This document shows positions 35,038 through 45,504 of a stretch of 64,000 nucleotides of DNA, piece after piece. Source of the stretch: JAZDEY01 sp043808325 [NCBI: Candidatus Eiseniibacteriota bacterium] (GTDB taxonomy: Bacteria; Arandabacterota; Arandabacteria; Arandabacterales). The stretch lies in NCBI GenBank assembly GCA_043808325.1, contig JAZDEY010000064.1, forward strand, positions 1 to 64,000, read 5' to 3'. A model generated the notes under the pieces. That model did no database searches. It was given only the letters and a program-made list of their open reading frames with translations, and was not told the origin of the DNA. Each line of letters opens with the position of its first letter. Positions within the stretch are counted from its first letter, which is position 1. The translations under genes were made by a program, and so were the position numbers.

Positions 35038-35067
35038 CTGACCCCATAACTGCCATAGGAATAATAC
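35038..35067 (+). promoter_or_regulatory. promoter candidate for lptF-lptG
   Basis: CTGACC (35038-35043, 4 of 6) is followed after 18 nt by TAATAC (35062-35067). It lies about 80 nt before the lptF ATG in the divergent sprA/lptF region. Confidence 0.4.
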
Positions 35068-35147
35068 GCTTGCCCTATCCTGACCTCTTGTAGTAACTTG
35101 GCTACGACAGAATCAGAGTGACCTCATTTAGCTACGTTGGTGTACAA

Positions 35148-36473
35148 ATGAAGACACTCCATAAATACGTGTTGACCCAGCAGATACCGCCTTTCCTTTT
35201 TGGCATCTTCATCATTATCTTCATCCTGGTGCTGGATTTCCTCTATAAGAACCTGGAGACCCTGATCGGCAAAGGTGTGCCCATATTAGTGTCGACGGAA
35301 CTCCTGATCCTAAGTCTCGGCTGGATGATCGTGATGGCCATCCCGATGGCGGTCCTGATAGGCGTATTGATATCCTTCATGAGGCTTGCCTCCGACAACG
35401 AGATCGTGGGCATGAGGACCAGCGGCATAAGTCTCTTCTCGATTGCCAAGCCGCTCCTTATCGCGTCGCTCCTGCTTTCCTCCGGAATGATTCCCGTGCA
35501 TAACTACCTCGTCCCGGAAACGAACCATAGATTAGCAAATCTGTTGGTGTCAATACATAGAAAAAAGCCTGCGCTGCAGCTGCGCGACGGAGTTTTCGCT
35601 AACGACCTGAAGGGGTTCAGCATCCTCGCCGAAAAGGTCAAGGGCACCGAGCTCGAAGGAGTGACCATATCGAAACTGGTCGAGGACAAACCTGCCCAGA
35701 CAATCAGGGCCGAAAGAGGGGAATTACGATTCGCCGAGGACGGCAACACACTCGTCCTCAAGCTCTATAACGGTGAGATCCACGACATCGACGAAAAGGA
35801 CCCCAAGCGATACCTGCTTCTCAAGTTCACAGAGCACACACTCAACATTCCTGACGCCGGCAGCAAGTTAGTGCGCGTCGCGAGAGACTACCGCGGAGAA
35901 CGCGAAATGAGCCTCGGAGCTCTGATGTTCGAGATCTCATCGTTCAAACGAAAGCTGGCGGACCAGAAGCGCCAGACCGGAGAGGCAGTCGAGAAGGCCG
36001 CGGCTGAACTGCCGTCTCTGAAGCAGACCGCCCTGTCTGAAGAGCTCCCGAACCGTGGCGGGGGAAAGATCGTTGCTCTGGTAACATCGACCCATGACAA
36101 ACTTCAGAGCCTCAAGAACCAGGAAGCTTCTTACCGGCGGAGCATAAGATCCTACTCCGTGGAGGTGCACAAGAAGATCGCAATCTCTTTTGCCTGCGCC
36201 GTGTTTGTGCTTCTGGGAATCCCGATCGGCGCGCGCACCAGAGAAGGCGGCACCGGCGCCGGCATGGTCGCTAGTATCGTCATCTTTGCCGTCTACTACA
36301 CCTTCCTGAGGTCTGGCGAGACTCTGGCCGACCGGGGCTACGTGACACCGTTCGTCTCAATGTGGGCCGCCAATGCCGTCTTGGGGCTGGTAGGCCTCTG
36401 GCTCTTTGTTCGAGCCAATCGGGAGCTGCCTTTTGTCCCCGAGATGCTGCGAAGGCTGGTGCGGAGCGACTGA
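35148..36473 (+). CDS. lptF: LPS export system permease LptF (YjgP/YjgQ family)
   Basis: 441 aa from the ATG at 35148. The pattern is that of LptF/G: two N-terminal membrane helices (about 15-35 and 58-80), a helix near 100, a long periplasmic beta-jellyroll (about 125-280), then a helical linker and three C-terminal helices (about 335-430). With LptG it forms the inner-membrane channel powered by LptB. The GTG at 35118 would add 10 residues before the usual MKTLHKYVLTQ start. LptF and LptG look alike, so the F/G assignment follows gene order. Confidence 0.9.
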   Translation: MKTLHKYVLTQQIPPFLFGIFIIIFILVLDFLYKNLETLIGKGVPILVSTELLILSLGWMIVMAIPMAVLIGVLISFMRLASDNEIVGMRTSGISLFSIAKPLLIASLLLSSGMIPVHNYLVPETNHRLANLLVSIHRKKPALQLRDGVFANDLKGFSILAEKVKGTELEGVTISKLVEDKPAQTIRAERGELRFAEDGNTLVLKLYNGEIHDIDEKDPKRYLLLKFTEHTLNIPDAGSKLVRVARDYRGEREMSLGALMFEISSFKRKLADQKRQTGEAVEKAAAELPSLKQTALSEELPNRGGGKIVALVTSTHDKLQSLKNQEASYRRSIRSYSVEVHKKIAISFACAVFVLLGIPIGARTREGGTGAGMVASIVIFAVYYTFLRSGETLADRGYVTPFVSMWAANAVLGLVGLWLFVRANRELPFVPEMLRRLVRSD

Positions 36474-36474
36474 T

Positions 36475-37563
36475 GTGAGAACTCTCGACAGGTACGTACT
36501 GAGCGAATTCCTGAAGATGACCCTGATCGGCATTTTGGCCTTCGTAACCATTTTCATCACCCTGGACATGGTGGAGAATGCCGACGACTTCATCGACAAC
36601 GACGTGGGGACGTCAACCGTCCTCAAGTACTATGCCTTCCAGGTGCCTTACATCTTCACCCTGACTCTGCCGGTCGCCGTCATGATTTCGGCGCTCTTCA
36701 CCATCGGGCAGCTGGCAAGACGAAACGAACTGGTCGCGATGCGCGCTTCGGGCATCCGTTTCGCGCGCACCATGGCGCCGCTTGTCGTAGGAGGTCTGGC
36801 AGCAAGCATGCTCTCGCTGGGAGTGGCTGAGTTCGTTCAGCCGAGCGCCAATGCCATCGTGAGGAAGATCAAGAATGTCGAGATCCGGAAGTCTGCGGGC
36901 AGATCCGAGCCCCGAATCCGGACCAACATAACCTACCGGGGCAGGGAGGGGCTCATCTATTTCGCCCCGGAATACGATACCAAGATCAACACGATGAAGG
37001 ATCTCGTGGTAGAAAGGTCGCAGAACGGCCGGCTGGTCTTCCGTGTCAACGCGGCCAGGGCCACCTGGCAAGAGTCAACCTGGGTGTTCTCCGAGGCCTG
37101 GATCAGGTGGTTCTCCGCCGATGGCGAGGTCGAGCGCGAGAACCACATAGTGCAGGGTCCGATACCGATGATCCGGGATTACCCAAGCGACATCCTGCGA
37201 GAGCAGAAAAGCCCCGAGGAGATGAGTTACCGAGAGCTGGCCCACTTGGTCAGAAGGATCAACGAGAGTGGAGGGGACTCGGCCAAGTATCGCGTCGGGC
37301 TGGCGATGAAAATTGCATTCCCCTTTGCCAACGTGATAGTGGTGCTCTTGGGCTCCCCACTCTCAGCGCGGCTGAGACGAGGCGGACTGGCCGTAGGTGT
37401 GGGTATCGGGCTGGGGCTGTGCTTTGTGTACTACGGTTTCATGCGGGTCGGTCAGGCCCTGGGAGATCACGCCATCCTGCCGCCCCAGGCCGCCGCGTGG
37501 GCGGGCAACATCTTTTTTGCCGTCTGCGGAATTCTCCTGGTCCTGAGGGCCGAGAAACGCTAA
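36475..37563 (+). CDS. lptG: LPS export system permease LptG (YjgP/YjgQ family)
   Basis: 362 aa from the GTG at 36475, which gives the typical [15 protein letters not shown] start one base past the lptF stop; GGAG lies 9 nt upstream. It has membrane helices at about 10-35, 55-80 and 98-120, a periplasmic domain to about 255, and three C-terminal helices. It pairs with LptF. Its stop codon overlaps the stop of the convergent ahcY gene (CTAA). Confidence 0.9.
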   Translation: MRTLDRYVLSEFLKMTLIGILAFVTIFITLDMVENADDFIDNDVGTSTVLKYYAFQVPYIFTLTLPVAVMISALFTIGQLARRNELVAMRASGIRFARTMAPLVVGGLAASMLSLGVAEFVQPSANAIVRKIKNVEIRKSAGRSEPRIRTNITYRGREGLIYFAPEYDTKINTMKDLVVERSQNGRLVFRVNAARATWQESTWVFSEAWIRWFSADGEVERENHIVQGPIPMIRDYPSDILREQKSPEEMSYRELAHLVRRINESGGDSAKYRVGLAMKIAFPFANVIVVLLGSPLSARLRRGGLAVGVGIGLGLCFVYYGFMRVGQALGDHAILPPQAAAWAGNIFFAVCGILLVLRAEKR

Positions 37564-38813
37564 GTGCCCGACTTCCATGAGGCAAGATAGGCCCGCTGTT
37601 CCTCGGTGAGCACGTCGATCCTAACGCCCAGGGCCGCAAGCTTCAATCTTGCGACCTCCCGGTCGATCTCGGGCGGCACCGGATAGACCCCGGGGGCTAA
37701 TTTAGCCTTTGAGGTCACCAGATACTCAAGGGACAGTGCCTGGTCCGCAAAGCTCATGTCCATCACCGAGGCGGGATGCCCTTCGGCAGCCGCAAGATTT
37801 ATCAGGCGGCCCTCGCCCAGAAGATAGATCCGCCTGCCGCCTATACCGTATTCATCGACTTCCCCGCGTATCCGCCGCTTGGAAGTCTTGATGCGCTCCA
37901 AAGCCTCTATGTCGATCTCCACATTGAAATGGCCTGAATTGCAGACAATCGCACCGTCCTTCATGGCCCCAAAATGCTCTCGAGCGATCACCGACTTGTT
38001 GCCCGTGAGCGTGATGAAGAGATCCCCGATCTTCACCGCCTCCGCCATGGGCATCACCTGGAAACCATCCATGATCGCTTCCAGTCCCTTGAGAGGATCG
38101 ACTTCGGTCACGATCACGTTGGCCCCCATGCCGCGGGCCCTGGTCGCCACCCCTCTACCACACCAGCCGTAGCCGCAGATCACCACTTTTGAACCGGCCA
38201 GCAGCATGTTGGTCGACCTTAAGATCCCGTCGAGCGTGCTCTGCCCGGTGCCATACCTGTTGTCGAAGAGATGCTTGGTCAGGGCATCGTTAACGGCGAT
38301 AATCGGGTACCCGAGGGCACCCTCCTTGGCCATACTTCTGAGCCTGATCACCCCGGTGGTGGTCTCTTCGGTGCCTCCGATCACCGAACCGGCAAGCTCG
38401 GGCATCTCCGAGTGTATGGTAAACACCAGATCGGCCCCGTCATCCATCGTGATCTGGGGCGAAAAGGCAAGCGCACCCCGTATATGGTTGTAGTATCCCT
38501 CGGTGTCTACCCCACGCTTGGCAAAAACGCTTATGCCGTAATCCTTAACAAGGGATGACGCCACGTCGTCCTGGGTGCTCAGGGGATTGGAGGCACACAG
38601 CCGCACGTCCGCACCCCCTGCCTTGAGGGTCGTCATCAGGTTGCCGGTCTCAGTGGTGACGTGAAGACATGCGGATACCTTCACTCCACGCAAGGGCTTC
38701 TCGGCGGCGAATCTCTCCCCTATCCGATTGAGCACGGGCATGCTCGCGGCTGCCCATTCAATCCGCAGCTTGCCCTTTCCGGCCAAGCCAGGATCATGGA
38801 TATCGTAGTCCAC
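37560..38813 (-). CDS. ahcY: adenosylhomocysteinase
   Basis: 417 aa from the GTG at 38813, which has AAGGAGG 5 nt upstream; a longer frame to 38861 would overlap metK. The NAD-binding motif is [10 protein letters not shown] and substrate-binding blocks such as [12 protein letters not shown] and GHFNVEID are clear. It splits S-adenosylhomocysteine into adenosine and homocysteine, clearing the product of SAM-dependent methylation. It is directly behind metK, so the two form a SAM-cycle pair. Confidence 0.96.
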   Translation of the reverse strand: MDYDIHDPGLAGKGKLRIEWAAASMPVLNRIGERFAAEKPLRGVKVSACLHVTTETGNLMTTLKAGGADVRLCASNPLSTQDDVASSLVKDYGISVFAKRGVDTEGYYNHIRGALAFSPQITMDDGADLVFTIHSEMPELAGSVIGGTEETTTGVIRLRSMAKEGALGYPIIAVNDALTKHLFDNRYGTGQSTLDGILRSTNMLLAGSKVVICGYGWCGRGVATRARGMGANVIVTEVDPLKGLEAIMDGFQVMPMAEAVKIGDLFITLTGNKSVIAREHFGAMKDGAIVCNSGHFNVEIDIEALERIKTSKRRIRGEVDEYGIGGRRIYLLGEGRLINLAAAEGHPASVMDMSFADQALSLEYLVTSKAKLAPGVYPVPPEIDREVARLKLAALGVRIDVLTEEQRAYLASWKSGT

Positions 38814-38823
38814 GTGAGCCTCC

Positions 38824-39969
38824 TTATAGGTACTTCTTGAGATCAGCCGCTCTGTCGGCAATCTCCCAGGTGAAACCGTCCTCCTCGCGTCCGAAATGAC
38901 CGTAGGCGGCCGTCTTCAGGTACACGGGACGCCTGAGATTGAGCTGCTCGATTATGGCCCAGGGTCTGAAGTCGAAGTGCTTGAGGACGATCTTCGCAAG
39001 CTCCTCGTCGCCTCTTACACCGGTTCCCTGGGTATCCACCATCACCGATATGGGCTGGGCAACGCCTATAGCATAAGCGATCTGGACCTCACACTCGGCC
39101 GCAAGTCCGGCCGCAACCACATTCTTGGCCACGTAGCGCGCCATGTAGGAGCCCGACCTGTCAACCTTGGTGGGGTCCTTGCCGGAGAGGCACCCCCCGC
39201 CATGGCTTCCGAAACCGCCGTAGGTATCCACAACTATTTTCCTGCCTGTGAGACCGGTGTCCCCCTTAGGACCGCCGATAACGAATCTGCCGGTCTCGTT
39301 CACGTAGGTCTTCATGCCCGCTTCGTCTATCAGGGACGCGGGAATCACCGCTCTGATCACCTTCTCCTCAATGTCCTGCCTTATCTGTTTGTCGGACGCG
39401 TCGGGATGGTGCTGGGCCGCTACCACAACCGCTCTAACGGCGACCGGTTTGCCATCGGCATATTCGACCGTGACCTGGGACTTGCCGTCAGGCCTCAAGT
39501 ACGGCAGGATCCCCTTTTTTCTCACGTCCGCCAGCTTCCGCACAAGCTTGTGCGCCAAAGTTATCGACAGCGGCATCAGCTCGGGGGTCTCGTTGACCGC
39601 ATAACCGAACATCATACCCTGGTCGCCCGCACCCTCCCGGTCTACTCCCATGGCAATGTCCGGCGACTGCTCATGGATCGATGTAAGAACGGCGCAGGTC
39701 TCGTAGTCGAAGCCGAAGGTCGCATCAGTATAGCCTATGTCCCTTATAACGCGTCTTACGACGCCGGGAATCTCCACGTAGCAGTCGGTGGTTATTTCCC
39801 CTGCCACGAAGGCAAGGCCGGTGGTCACGAAGGTCTCACAGGCTACTCTACCCATCGGATCCTCGGCCATGATCTCGTCCAGGATCGCATCCGATATCTG
39901 GTCGGCCACTTTGTCCGGGTGACCTTCCGTCACAGACTCGGATGTGAAAAGGTGTCTCTGTCTATTCAT
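38824..39969 (-). CDS. metK: S-adenosylmethionine synthase
   Basis: 381 aa. [31 protein letters not shown] and [16 protein letters not shown] are the signature motifs. It makes SAM from methionine and ATP, feeding the methylases and the several radical SAM enzymes encoded here. GGAGG lies 6 nt before the ATG. The 20-nt gap to the upstream gene leaves no room for a SAM riboswitch. Confidence 0.97.
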   Translation of the reverse strand: MNRQRHLFTSESVTEGHPDKVADQISDAILDEIMAEDPMGRVACETFVTTGLAFVAGEITTDCYVEIPGVVRRVIRDIGYTDATFGFDYETCAVLTSIHEQSPDIAMGVDREGAGDQGMMFGYAVNETPELMPLSITLAHKLVRKLADVRKKGILPYLRPDGKSQVTVEYADGKPVAVRAVVVAAQHHPDASDKQIRQDIEEKVIRAVIPASLIDEAGMKTYVNETGRFVIGGPKGDTGLTGRKIVVDTYGGFGSHGGGCLSGKDPTKVDRSGSYMARYVAKNVVAAGLAAECEVQIAYAIGVAQPISVMVDTQGTGVRGDEELAKIVLKHFDFRPWAIIEQLNLRRPVYLKTAAYGHFGREEDGFTWEIADRAADLKKYL

Positions 39970-39989
39970 CGCTGTCCTCCGTAGCTCGC

Positions 39990-40964
39990 TCAGGTGAAAT
40001 TGATCTCCGATGAATCACCGACGTTGAGCCGTTTGAAAGTACCGCGCACAACTGCGTTGTCGCCCACCAGGGACGAATCCAGAAGCGCTTCCTCGACGGA
40101 CGCTCCAACGCCTATGATCGAATTCCTTATGATCGATCTTCTCACAACCGATTTCTCGGCGATGGATACAAAGGGCCCGATCACCGATGAATCTATCTCC
40201 GCATCGGGGGCAATAAACACGGGATTCAGGATTATGCTGCCGGGAATCTCGAGGCTCGCTGCCGACATCTCCAGCAGCGCCCGATTGGTCTCCAGCAAGG
40301 TTTCCGGTTTGCCGCAGTCGAACCACCTCTCAACCTCGAACGCCCTCAGCTCCACGCCTTCCCTTATCATCATATTAAGGGCATCGGTCAGCTGGAATTC
40401 CCCTTTGGTCCTGGTTTCCGAGGATATTATGGAGTCCAGGGCGGCAAAAAGAGGCCCCGTGTCTCTTACGAAATAGACGCCGACCACCGCGAGGTCGGAC
40501 GTTGGGTGTTCGGGCTTCTCCACCAGTTCGATGATCCGGGTGCCCTCCAGGCTTACCACTCCGAATCGCTGGGGCTCGGCCACATGCTTCACGCCTATCT
40601 CGTTGCCATCGGATTCAATCATTCGCTTGAGGTCGCCCTTGAAGATGCTGTCGCCGAGCACTATAAGCGTCGGTCCTGCGCCGACATACTTCCGCGCAAG
40701 ATAGATCGCGTGTCCCAGCCCCAGCCGGGCCTCCTGCTCAACGAAGTTGACCTTGACGTCGTAATGCGCCCTGACATAATCCACGATATCCCGGCCGCGG
40801 TACCCAACGATCAGCACAATCTCCGAGACACCGAGCTTCACCACATCATCGAGGATATGTCCGAGAATGGGCTTCCCCGCGACCCGGATAAGAGGTTTGG
40901 GCACGGTGTGGGTGTGAGGCCTGAGCCTCGTACCTTCACCGGCAACAGGAATGATAGCCTTCAT
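39990..40964 (-). CDS. sugar-1-phosphate nucleotidyltransferase
   Basis: 324 aa. The N-terminal pyrophosphorylase motif is [21 protein letters not shown], and a catalytic domain (to about 235) is followed by a left-handed beta-helix-like part with hexapeptide character ([20 protein letters not shown]). It resembles glucose-1-phosphate thymidylyl/uridylyltransferases and GlmU-like enzymes; which sugar and nucleotide it uses cannot be settled. It abuts the phosphosugar isomerase upstream with no gap, suggesting successive steps in sugar nucleotide supply. Confidence 0.87.
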   Translation of the reverse strand: MKAIIPVAGEGTRLRPHTHTVPKPLIRVAGKPILGHILDDVVKLGVSEIVLIVGYRGRDIVDYVRAHYDVKVNFVEQEARLGLGHAIYLARKYVGAGPTLIVLGDSIFKGDLKRMIESDGNEIGVKHVAEPQRFGVVSLEGTRIIELVEKPEHPTSDLAVVGVYFVRDTGPLFAALDSIISSETRTKGEFQLTDALNMMIREGVELRAFEVERWFDCGKPETLLETNRALLEMSAASLEIPGSIILNPVFIAPDAEIDSSVIGPFVSIAEKSVVRRSIIRNSIIGVGASVEEALLDSSLVGDNAVVRGTFKRLNVGDSSEINFT

Positions 40965-42014
40965 CTACTGGTCCGCCCGGCCCTGCCTGAGCCGCGTCTT
41001 GATCTTGTCGATAGTTCCTATCGGGGTCGGATCGACGCCCCTTGCGAGTGCAAGGTAGACACTTGCGTAATCTCCCAGTAATATCAGTGAAAACATTCTA
41101 CTTAGCAAGCTTGATCCACTGCTCCAGAATTCGCCGCAGAAATGTGCCCTGTGCGTGACAATGCTCTTGACCAGCGAGAGCCCTTGGGCAACCTGCGGAT
41201 GCTCTCCGGGACTACGTAGGACGATCACACCGGCGGCCAGACCCATCTCCCCGATCTCCCATCCCATCATATCATTATGATTCGCCTCAGGCAGGAAGCT
41301 GACGAAGGCCGGCTTCTTCGAGTTCTCGCAGAACTGGTTCTTCCATCGGAGTCCCACCGCATCCAGATCGGTGCTGCAGTAGATGACGGGAGTGCGCTCC
41401 ACAAGATCGGCCGCCAAGAGAGCAGCAGGGTTGGTGCCGCAGTCCGGCTCCGAATAGACACCGTTGAGCTCCTCGAGACTCTTGACGCACTCGAGAAGCT
41501 GCTTGCCGGGATCGGCACATAGACTCGTTCTCGCAGCCAGCGCCAGCAGGGCAGCAAACGAGTAGCCCAACCCAGCCCTGGGAGGGAGACCCGAGGGGAT
41601 TGCGACGAAGGGTAAGGCGCGCCTCGCGGCCTCCCGCAGCAATTCCCCACCGGAGCTTATGCAAGCCACACGGGCCTTCCGGTCGATCGCATCGCCGAAA
41701 CAGGCAAGAGCCTCTTCGGTATTGCCTGAGTATGAGGAGACCACTACCAGCGAGTCGGCCCCAATGAAACGCGGTAGCCCATACTCCCTGAAGACGAAAA
41801 CCGGGACCTCGCACTCCTTCGCGAGATAGAGTCTGAGAAGGTCCCCACCTATGGCCGAAGCACCCATACCGGCCACCACTAAAGCTCTCGGTGTCAAGGC
41901 GCCCAGGGACGACCAAGCTTCCTCGCCAAGTGAGAAGCCGGACTGGAGCTGCCGGGGCAGGCTCTCGATCTTGCCCAGCATATCGTGTGAATCCAATTGA
42001 TTCTGCTCTTTCAT
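40965..42014 (-). CDS. bifunctional phosphoglucose/phosphomannose isomerase-like SIS protein
   Basis: 349 aa with two SIS domains. LVVAGMGASAIGGDLLRLYL and VVVSSYSGNTEEALACF are phosphosugar-binding motifs, and GLPPRAGLGYSFAAL is typical of the PGI/PMI family first described in archaea. It interconverts fructose-6-P with glucose-6-P or mannose-6-P in studied members. Its ATG overlaps the ptsI stop, so it is translated with the PTS proteins. Confidence 0.85.
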   Translation of the reverse strand: MKEQNQLDSHDMLGKIESLPRQLQSGFSLGEEAWSSLGALTPRALVVAGMGASAIGGDLLRLYLAKECEVPVFVFREYGLPRFIGADSLVVVSSYSGNTEEALACFGDAIDRKARVACISSGGELLREAARRALPFVAIPSGLPPRAGLGYSFAALLALAARTSLCADPGKQLLECVKSLEELNGVYSEPDCGTNPAALLAADLVERTPVIYCSTDLDAVGLRWKNQFCENSKKPAFVSFLPEANHNDMMGWEIGEMGLAAGVIVLRSPGEHPQVAQGLSLVKSIVTHRAHFCGEFWSSGSSLLSRMFSLILLGDYASVYLALARGVDPTPIGTIDKIKTRLRQGRADQ

Positions 42015-43774
42015 AGCGGCATGTCGGAGAAGTCTTTGCCTATGATCTCCATCGCCAGGCGCCGGATTGCCCCCGGATCAATAGTGGAAAGGGCCTTCCT
42101 CGCGACCATCTCGGCATCCACAAAGTTGACCGACCGTACCATCTCCTTTATCTCGGGCACAACGTACGGGCTCGTGCTGAGCTCATCCAGCCCCATTCCG
42201 AGCAAGACCAGGGCACAAGCCAGATCACTGGACATCTCTCCACACAACCCCACCCATATCCCTGCCTCCTTGGCGGCCCGAACGGTCTCGTTGATGAAGC
42301 GAAGCACACCCAGATGCAGGGGTTCATACAAATAGGCGACCTTCTCATTGCCGCGGTCAGCGGCAAGCGCATATTGAATCAGGTCGTTGGAGCCTATGCT
42401 GAAGAATCGGACGTGCCGCGCGAGTTCGCGTGCTATCATCACAGCAGCAGGGGTCTCGATCATTATCCCCAGCTCGCAGCCGCGATCGAACGGCAGCCCT
42501 TCGCGCTCCAGCTCCTGCTTGGCATCGTCCAACACTGCGATTCCTTGAATCAGCTCATCCAGGTTTGAAATCATGGGATACATGATCTTTACATTTCCCC
42601 TGGTACTCGCTCTGAGGATCGCCCGAAGCTGGGTCTTGAAGATGTCCTTCCGGGCCAAACAGAATCTGATGCCTCGCCATCCCAAATAGGGGTTCATCTC
42701 CTTGGGGCTCTCGAATTCGGAGAGGAACTTGTCACCCCCCAGATCCATGGTCCGTATGATCACGGGATGAGGCTCGACCCTCGAGGCCACAGCCTCGTAA
42801 ATCCGGAATTGCTCCTCCTCCGTAGGCAAGCCTTCCCTGCCTATATATATGAACTCGGTCCTATAGAGCCCTATGCCCTGAGCGCCGTGTTCCAGCACTG
42901 AATCGATCTCTTCGTGGGATTCGATGTTGGCTGAAAGCATGATGGCATGGCCGTCGACCGTGACCGCCGGCAGGTCCCTGAAGCGCAGCAGGCCCTTGGT
43001 AAAACTGGCATACCTTTGCGTCTCATGGACGTATCGTTCCATGGTCCCGGGTGAGGGCGATACGATCACCCGACCCCTGTTGCCGTCGACGATCACAAGG
43101 TCTCCATCCTGAACTCGCGCAGTCACGTTGGTGAGGCCGACCACCGCGGGGATTTCAAGGGACCTGGCCATTATCGCCGTATGAGACGTCCGGCCGCCTA
43201 CATCGGTGGCGAAGGCCTTTACCTTCTCCTTGCGCATCTCGGCCGTATCTGCAGGGGAAAGATCGTGGGCAATCACCACCACATCGGCCCCGAGTCGGGA
43301 CAGATCGTTGGCGCCTCTGTCCGGTCCCGAAAGATTGGAGAGCACCCTTATTCTCACGTCCCTGACATCAGCTGCTCGGTCCTTTATGTAGACGTCGCCC
43401 TTCTCCCAAAGCAGTCTCTCATGCTTCGAGAAGACCGCATTGACGGCGAACTCAGCATTCTTCCCTGCACGGACATCGGCAACGATCTCGTCGATCGACA
43501 TCTTGTCTTCGAGAATCATGATGTGAGCGTCGAATATCCTCGCGTAGGACTCGCCCATCTCGCGAGACACCTTGTTGCGTATCTCAACCAGCTGGGCCCT
43601 AGTCAGCCTGATCGCTTGCATCAGACGGGTGACTTCAGGCTCGATCTCCTCGGGTGGGACCACTCGCAGGGGTACTCGTATGTCGGCCCTCGCCAGGACA
43701 AGCGCGTTTCCCACAGCGATGCCCGGCGAAGCCGCGACGCCATTCACAGTCACTTCGGTCTTCGGCGCGGCCAA
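42011..43774 (-). CDS. ptsI: phosphoenolpyruvate-protein phosphotransferase (enzyme I)
   Basis: 587 aa, full length. The swivelling His domain has GGRTSHTAIMARSLEIPAVVG with the active His near 190. The C-terminal PEP-binding part has GIGLYRTEFIYIGR, FFSIGSNDLIQYALAADR and LCGEMSSD. It moves phosphate from PEP to HPr. The start is TTG with AGGAG 5 nt upstream, 2 nt after HPr. No enzyme II gene is in the window, so a regulatory PTS is possible. Confidence 0.95.
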   Translation of the reverse strand: MAAPKTEVTVNGVAASPGIAVGNALVLARADIRVPLRVVPPEEIEPEVTRLMQAIRLTRAQLVEIRNKVSREMGESYARIFDAHIMILEDKMSIDEIVADVRAGKNAEFAVNAVFSKHERLLWEKGDVYIKDRAADVRDVRIRVLSNLSGPDRGANDLSRLGADVVVIAHDLSPADTAEMRKEKVKAFATDVGGRTSHTAIMARSLEIPAVVGLTNVTARVQDGDLVIVDGNRGRVIVSPSPGTMERYVHETQRYASFTKGLLRFRDLPAVTVDGHAIMLSANIESHEEIDSVLEHGAQGIGLYRTEFIYIGREGLPTEEEQFRIYEAVASRVEPHPVIIRTMDLGGDKFLSEFESPKEMNPYLGWRGIRFCLARKDIFKTQLRAILRASTRGNVKIMYPMISNLDELIQGIAVLDDAKQELEREGLPFDRGCELGIMIETPAAVMIARELARHVRFFSIGSNDLIQYALAADRGNEKVAYLYEPLHLGVLRFINETVRAAKEAGIWVGLCGEMSSDLACALVLLGMGLDELSTSPYVVPEIKEMVRSVNFVDAEMVARKALSTIDPGAIRRLAMEIIGKDFSDMPL

Positions 43775-43776
43775 AC

Positions 43777-44052
43777 CTACTCCTCTTCGTTAAACTTGGA
43801 TTCGATCAGACTGACCACAATCGCGAGGGCGTCTTCTTCATCGGGCCCCCGGGCTTTGACCACCAACTCCGTGCCTATCGCGCCCTCCAGCCCCAGCACC
43901 CCCATTATGCTCTTGGCATCGACCTCGATGTTCTTATCGTCTCTGCGTATGCGGATATCCGACCGGAAGGCCGATGCCGTTTGCACCAGCACAGCAGCGG
44001 CCCTAAGATGAAGGCCCAGTTTATTGGTGATTGTCACCTTGCGCTCGATCAT
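43777..44052 (-). CDS. ptsH: phosphocarrier protein HPr
   Basis: 91 aa from the ATG at 44052 (AGGG lies 5 nt upstream; a GTG two codons earlier is too close). The His phosphorylation site is GLHLRAAA and the regulatory Ser site is KSIMGVLGLEG, so both the PEP/enzyme I site and the HprK site are kept. The neighbours are ptsI downstream and hprK upstream, a complete phosphorelay set. Confidence 0.94.
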   Translation of the reverse strand: MIERKVTITNKLGLHLRAAAVLVQTASAFRSDIRIRRDDKNIEVDAKSIMGVLGLEGAIGTELVVKARGPDEEDALAIVVSLIESKFNEEE

Positions 44053-44106
44053 ATGCACCCTATGATGCCTGGGATACTCGGAAAAGTCAACCGACCATAT
44101 TCAGAA

Positions 44107-44127
44107 GGCCGGCCCGCCGGGCCGGCC
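44107..44127 (-). terminator. GC-rich hairpin between hprK and HPr
   Basis: GGCCGGCCC and GGGCCGGCC form a perfect 9-bp stem with a 3-nt loop, followed on the minus strand by TTCTGAATA. A smaller 5-bp hairpin (CGCCG/CGGCG) lies just before it, at about 44137-44153. The T-tract is poor, so it may attenuate rather than end transcription from hprK into ptsH. Confidence 0.4.
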
Positions 44128-44155
44128 CGATAGGCACGCCGATTCAGGCGGCGCG

Positions 44156-45130
44156 CTACTCAATATCGCTCGGAGCAAAACCGGTCTTGCCGGCCTGTTT
44201 GAGTCGCTCCGACAGCGTCTGGCGCAAGCTGTCCGCTGCGTCGTAACCGTAGGTCCCGAGGATGTGCCTGAGGGCGATCACCTCAATGATGACGCTGACA
44301 CTCTTGCCGGCGACCAGCGGAACCGTCATCGAAGGGATCCTGACCCCGAGGATCTCGGCCTGCCTGCTTTCGAGCCCCAATCTGTCGGGGGAAACGCCAT
44401 CCTCTCCCCATTCTCTCAAGTTGACCTCGATCTCAATGCGTTTCTGTCTCCGCAGGGCCCTTATGCCGAAGATGCTGCCGATGTCGACAAGTCCTATCCC
44501 CCTCACTTCAACGTAGCTCTGAAGGGGCTCCGAGCTTCGGCCGATCAGGATCGCGGGCGGCTTGGCTATCACCCGCACCAGATCGTCGGCGACAAGCCTA
44601 TGCCCCCGCTCCACAAGGTCGACCGCGCACTCACTCTTGCCGATGCCGCTCTTGCCCTTGATCAGTATCCCGACCCCATAGACATCCACCAGGGTACCGT
44701 GAATCGCGATCTCAGGCGCCAGAGCGATCAGCAGGTAGTCGCTCAGATATTGCACGGTTTCAGTGGGCGAGAGCCCCGTGGAAAAAACCGGAATTCCCCT
44801 TTCTGCCGCCAGGTCCACCAAGCCCTGGGGCAGAGCCATCGCACGGGTGACTATCATGCAGGGTATCTGCTTGGCGAGGAGGCTGCCGAACGATCTGGCC
44901 CTGGTCTCGTCATCCAGCCGGGTCAGATATAGAACTTCGGCCTTGCCCAGGATCTGAATCTGCTCGGCAGGGAAGCCTTCCTCGAAGCCCGCAAGCATCA
45001 GTCCGGGCCTGCCTATGTCCGCGTATCTAACCGGGATATCCAGGTTCATCCCGGGGGTCAAGAGCTCGAGAGTGAGGTCCTCCCGACAGTCATTGAAGAT
45101 TGTGGATAGGAGTATCTGCTTGGCGTTCAC
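44156..45130 (-). CDS. hprK: HPr kinase/phosphorylase
   Basis: 324 aa. The Walker A motif GKSGIGKSECAVDL and the family signature near YVEVRGIGLVDI are present, after an N-terminal domain of about 130 residues. It phosphorylates HPr on the regulatory Ser and can reverse this. In Gram-negative bacteria it usually lies near rpoN and hpf, as here. The start is GTG with AGAGGA 7 nt upstream. Confidence 0.95.
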   Translation of the reverse strand: MNAKQILLSTIFNDCREDLTLELLTPGMNLDIPVRYADIGRPGLMLAGFEEGFPAEQIQILGKAEVLYLTRLDDETRARSFGSLLAKQIPCMIVTRAMALPQGLVDLAAERGIPVFSTGLSPTETVQYLSDYLLIALAPEIAIHGTLVDVYGVGILIKGKSGIGKSECAVDLVERGHRLVADDLVRVIAKPPAILIGRSSEPLQSYVEVRGIGLVDIGSIFGIRALRRQKRIEIEVNLREWGEDGVSPDRLGLESRQAEILGVRIPSMTVPLVAGKSVSVIIEVIALRHILGTYGYDAADSLRQTLSERLKQAGKTGFAPSDIE

Positions 45131-45141
45131 GGCCGGTTCCT

Positions 45142-45504
45142 CTAAGTCTCGTCTGCAAAGTCGTCAGGTTCTGCAGGCTCGACGCTGCCGACCGGCATCG
45201 CCCCGGACGGCCGGCTCCTTCGGCGCCTTGTCTTATCCTTGAGCTTCTTCACCTGCGTCTCCATCTTATCGGCCGCCCCTTCGAAGGAGGCATAAAGATC
45301 CTCGGCCTTGTCTTCCGAGAAGAAATCAAAGCCCTGGCCGTGAAGGGTTATCTCGAACTTGTACACGAATCGTTCGGCCCGCACAACCACGTGGAAGTCG
45401 AGCACTCCGTCGAAGTACCTCTTGAGCCGGACCAGCCGCTTGCTGATGTGATCCTTCAGGCTGTCGGTCATCTCCAGTGACTTTGAGGTAATCTCTATGC
45501 GCAT
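45142..45504 (-). CDS. hpf: ribosome hibernation promoting factor (short form)
   Basis: 120 aa. The N-terminal RIEITSKSLEMTDSLKDHI and DFHVVVRAERF match HPF/RaiA. The long-HPF dimerisation domain is missing; the C-terminal ~25 residues are polar and probably disordered. It binds 30S or 70S ribosomes in slow growth. It sits between lipA and hprK, downstream of rpoN, its usual neighbour, and overlaps lipA by 10 bp. Confidence 0.92.
   Translation of the reverse strand: MRIEITSKSLEMTDSLKDHISKRLVRLKRYFDGVLDFHVVVRAERFVYKFEITLHGQGFDFFSEDKAEDLYASFEGAADKMETQVKKLKDKTRRRRSRPSGAMPVGSVEPAEPDDFADET

Noticed and set aside
39970-39989. SAM riboswitch before metK, or FMN riboswitch before ribF
   Set aside because: The upstream gaps are 20 nt (metK) and about 43 nt (ribF), too short for either riboswitch.
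44052-44090. TTGACT-17-CATCAT as a promoter for ptsH-ptsI
   Set aside because: The -10 lies about 10 nt before the HPr ATG and would overlap its ribosome site, leaving an almost leaderless mRNA; chance is more likely.
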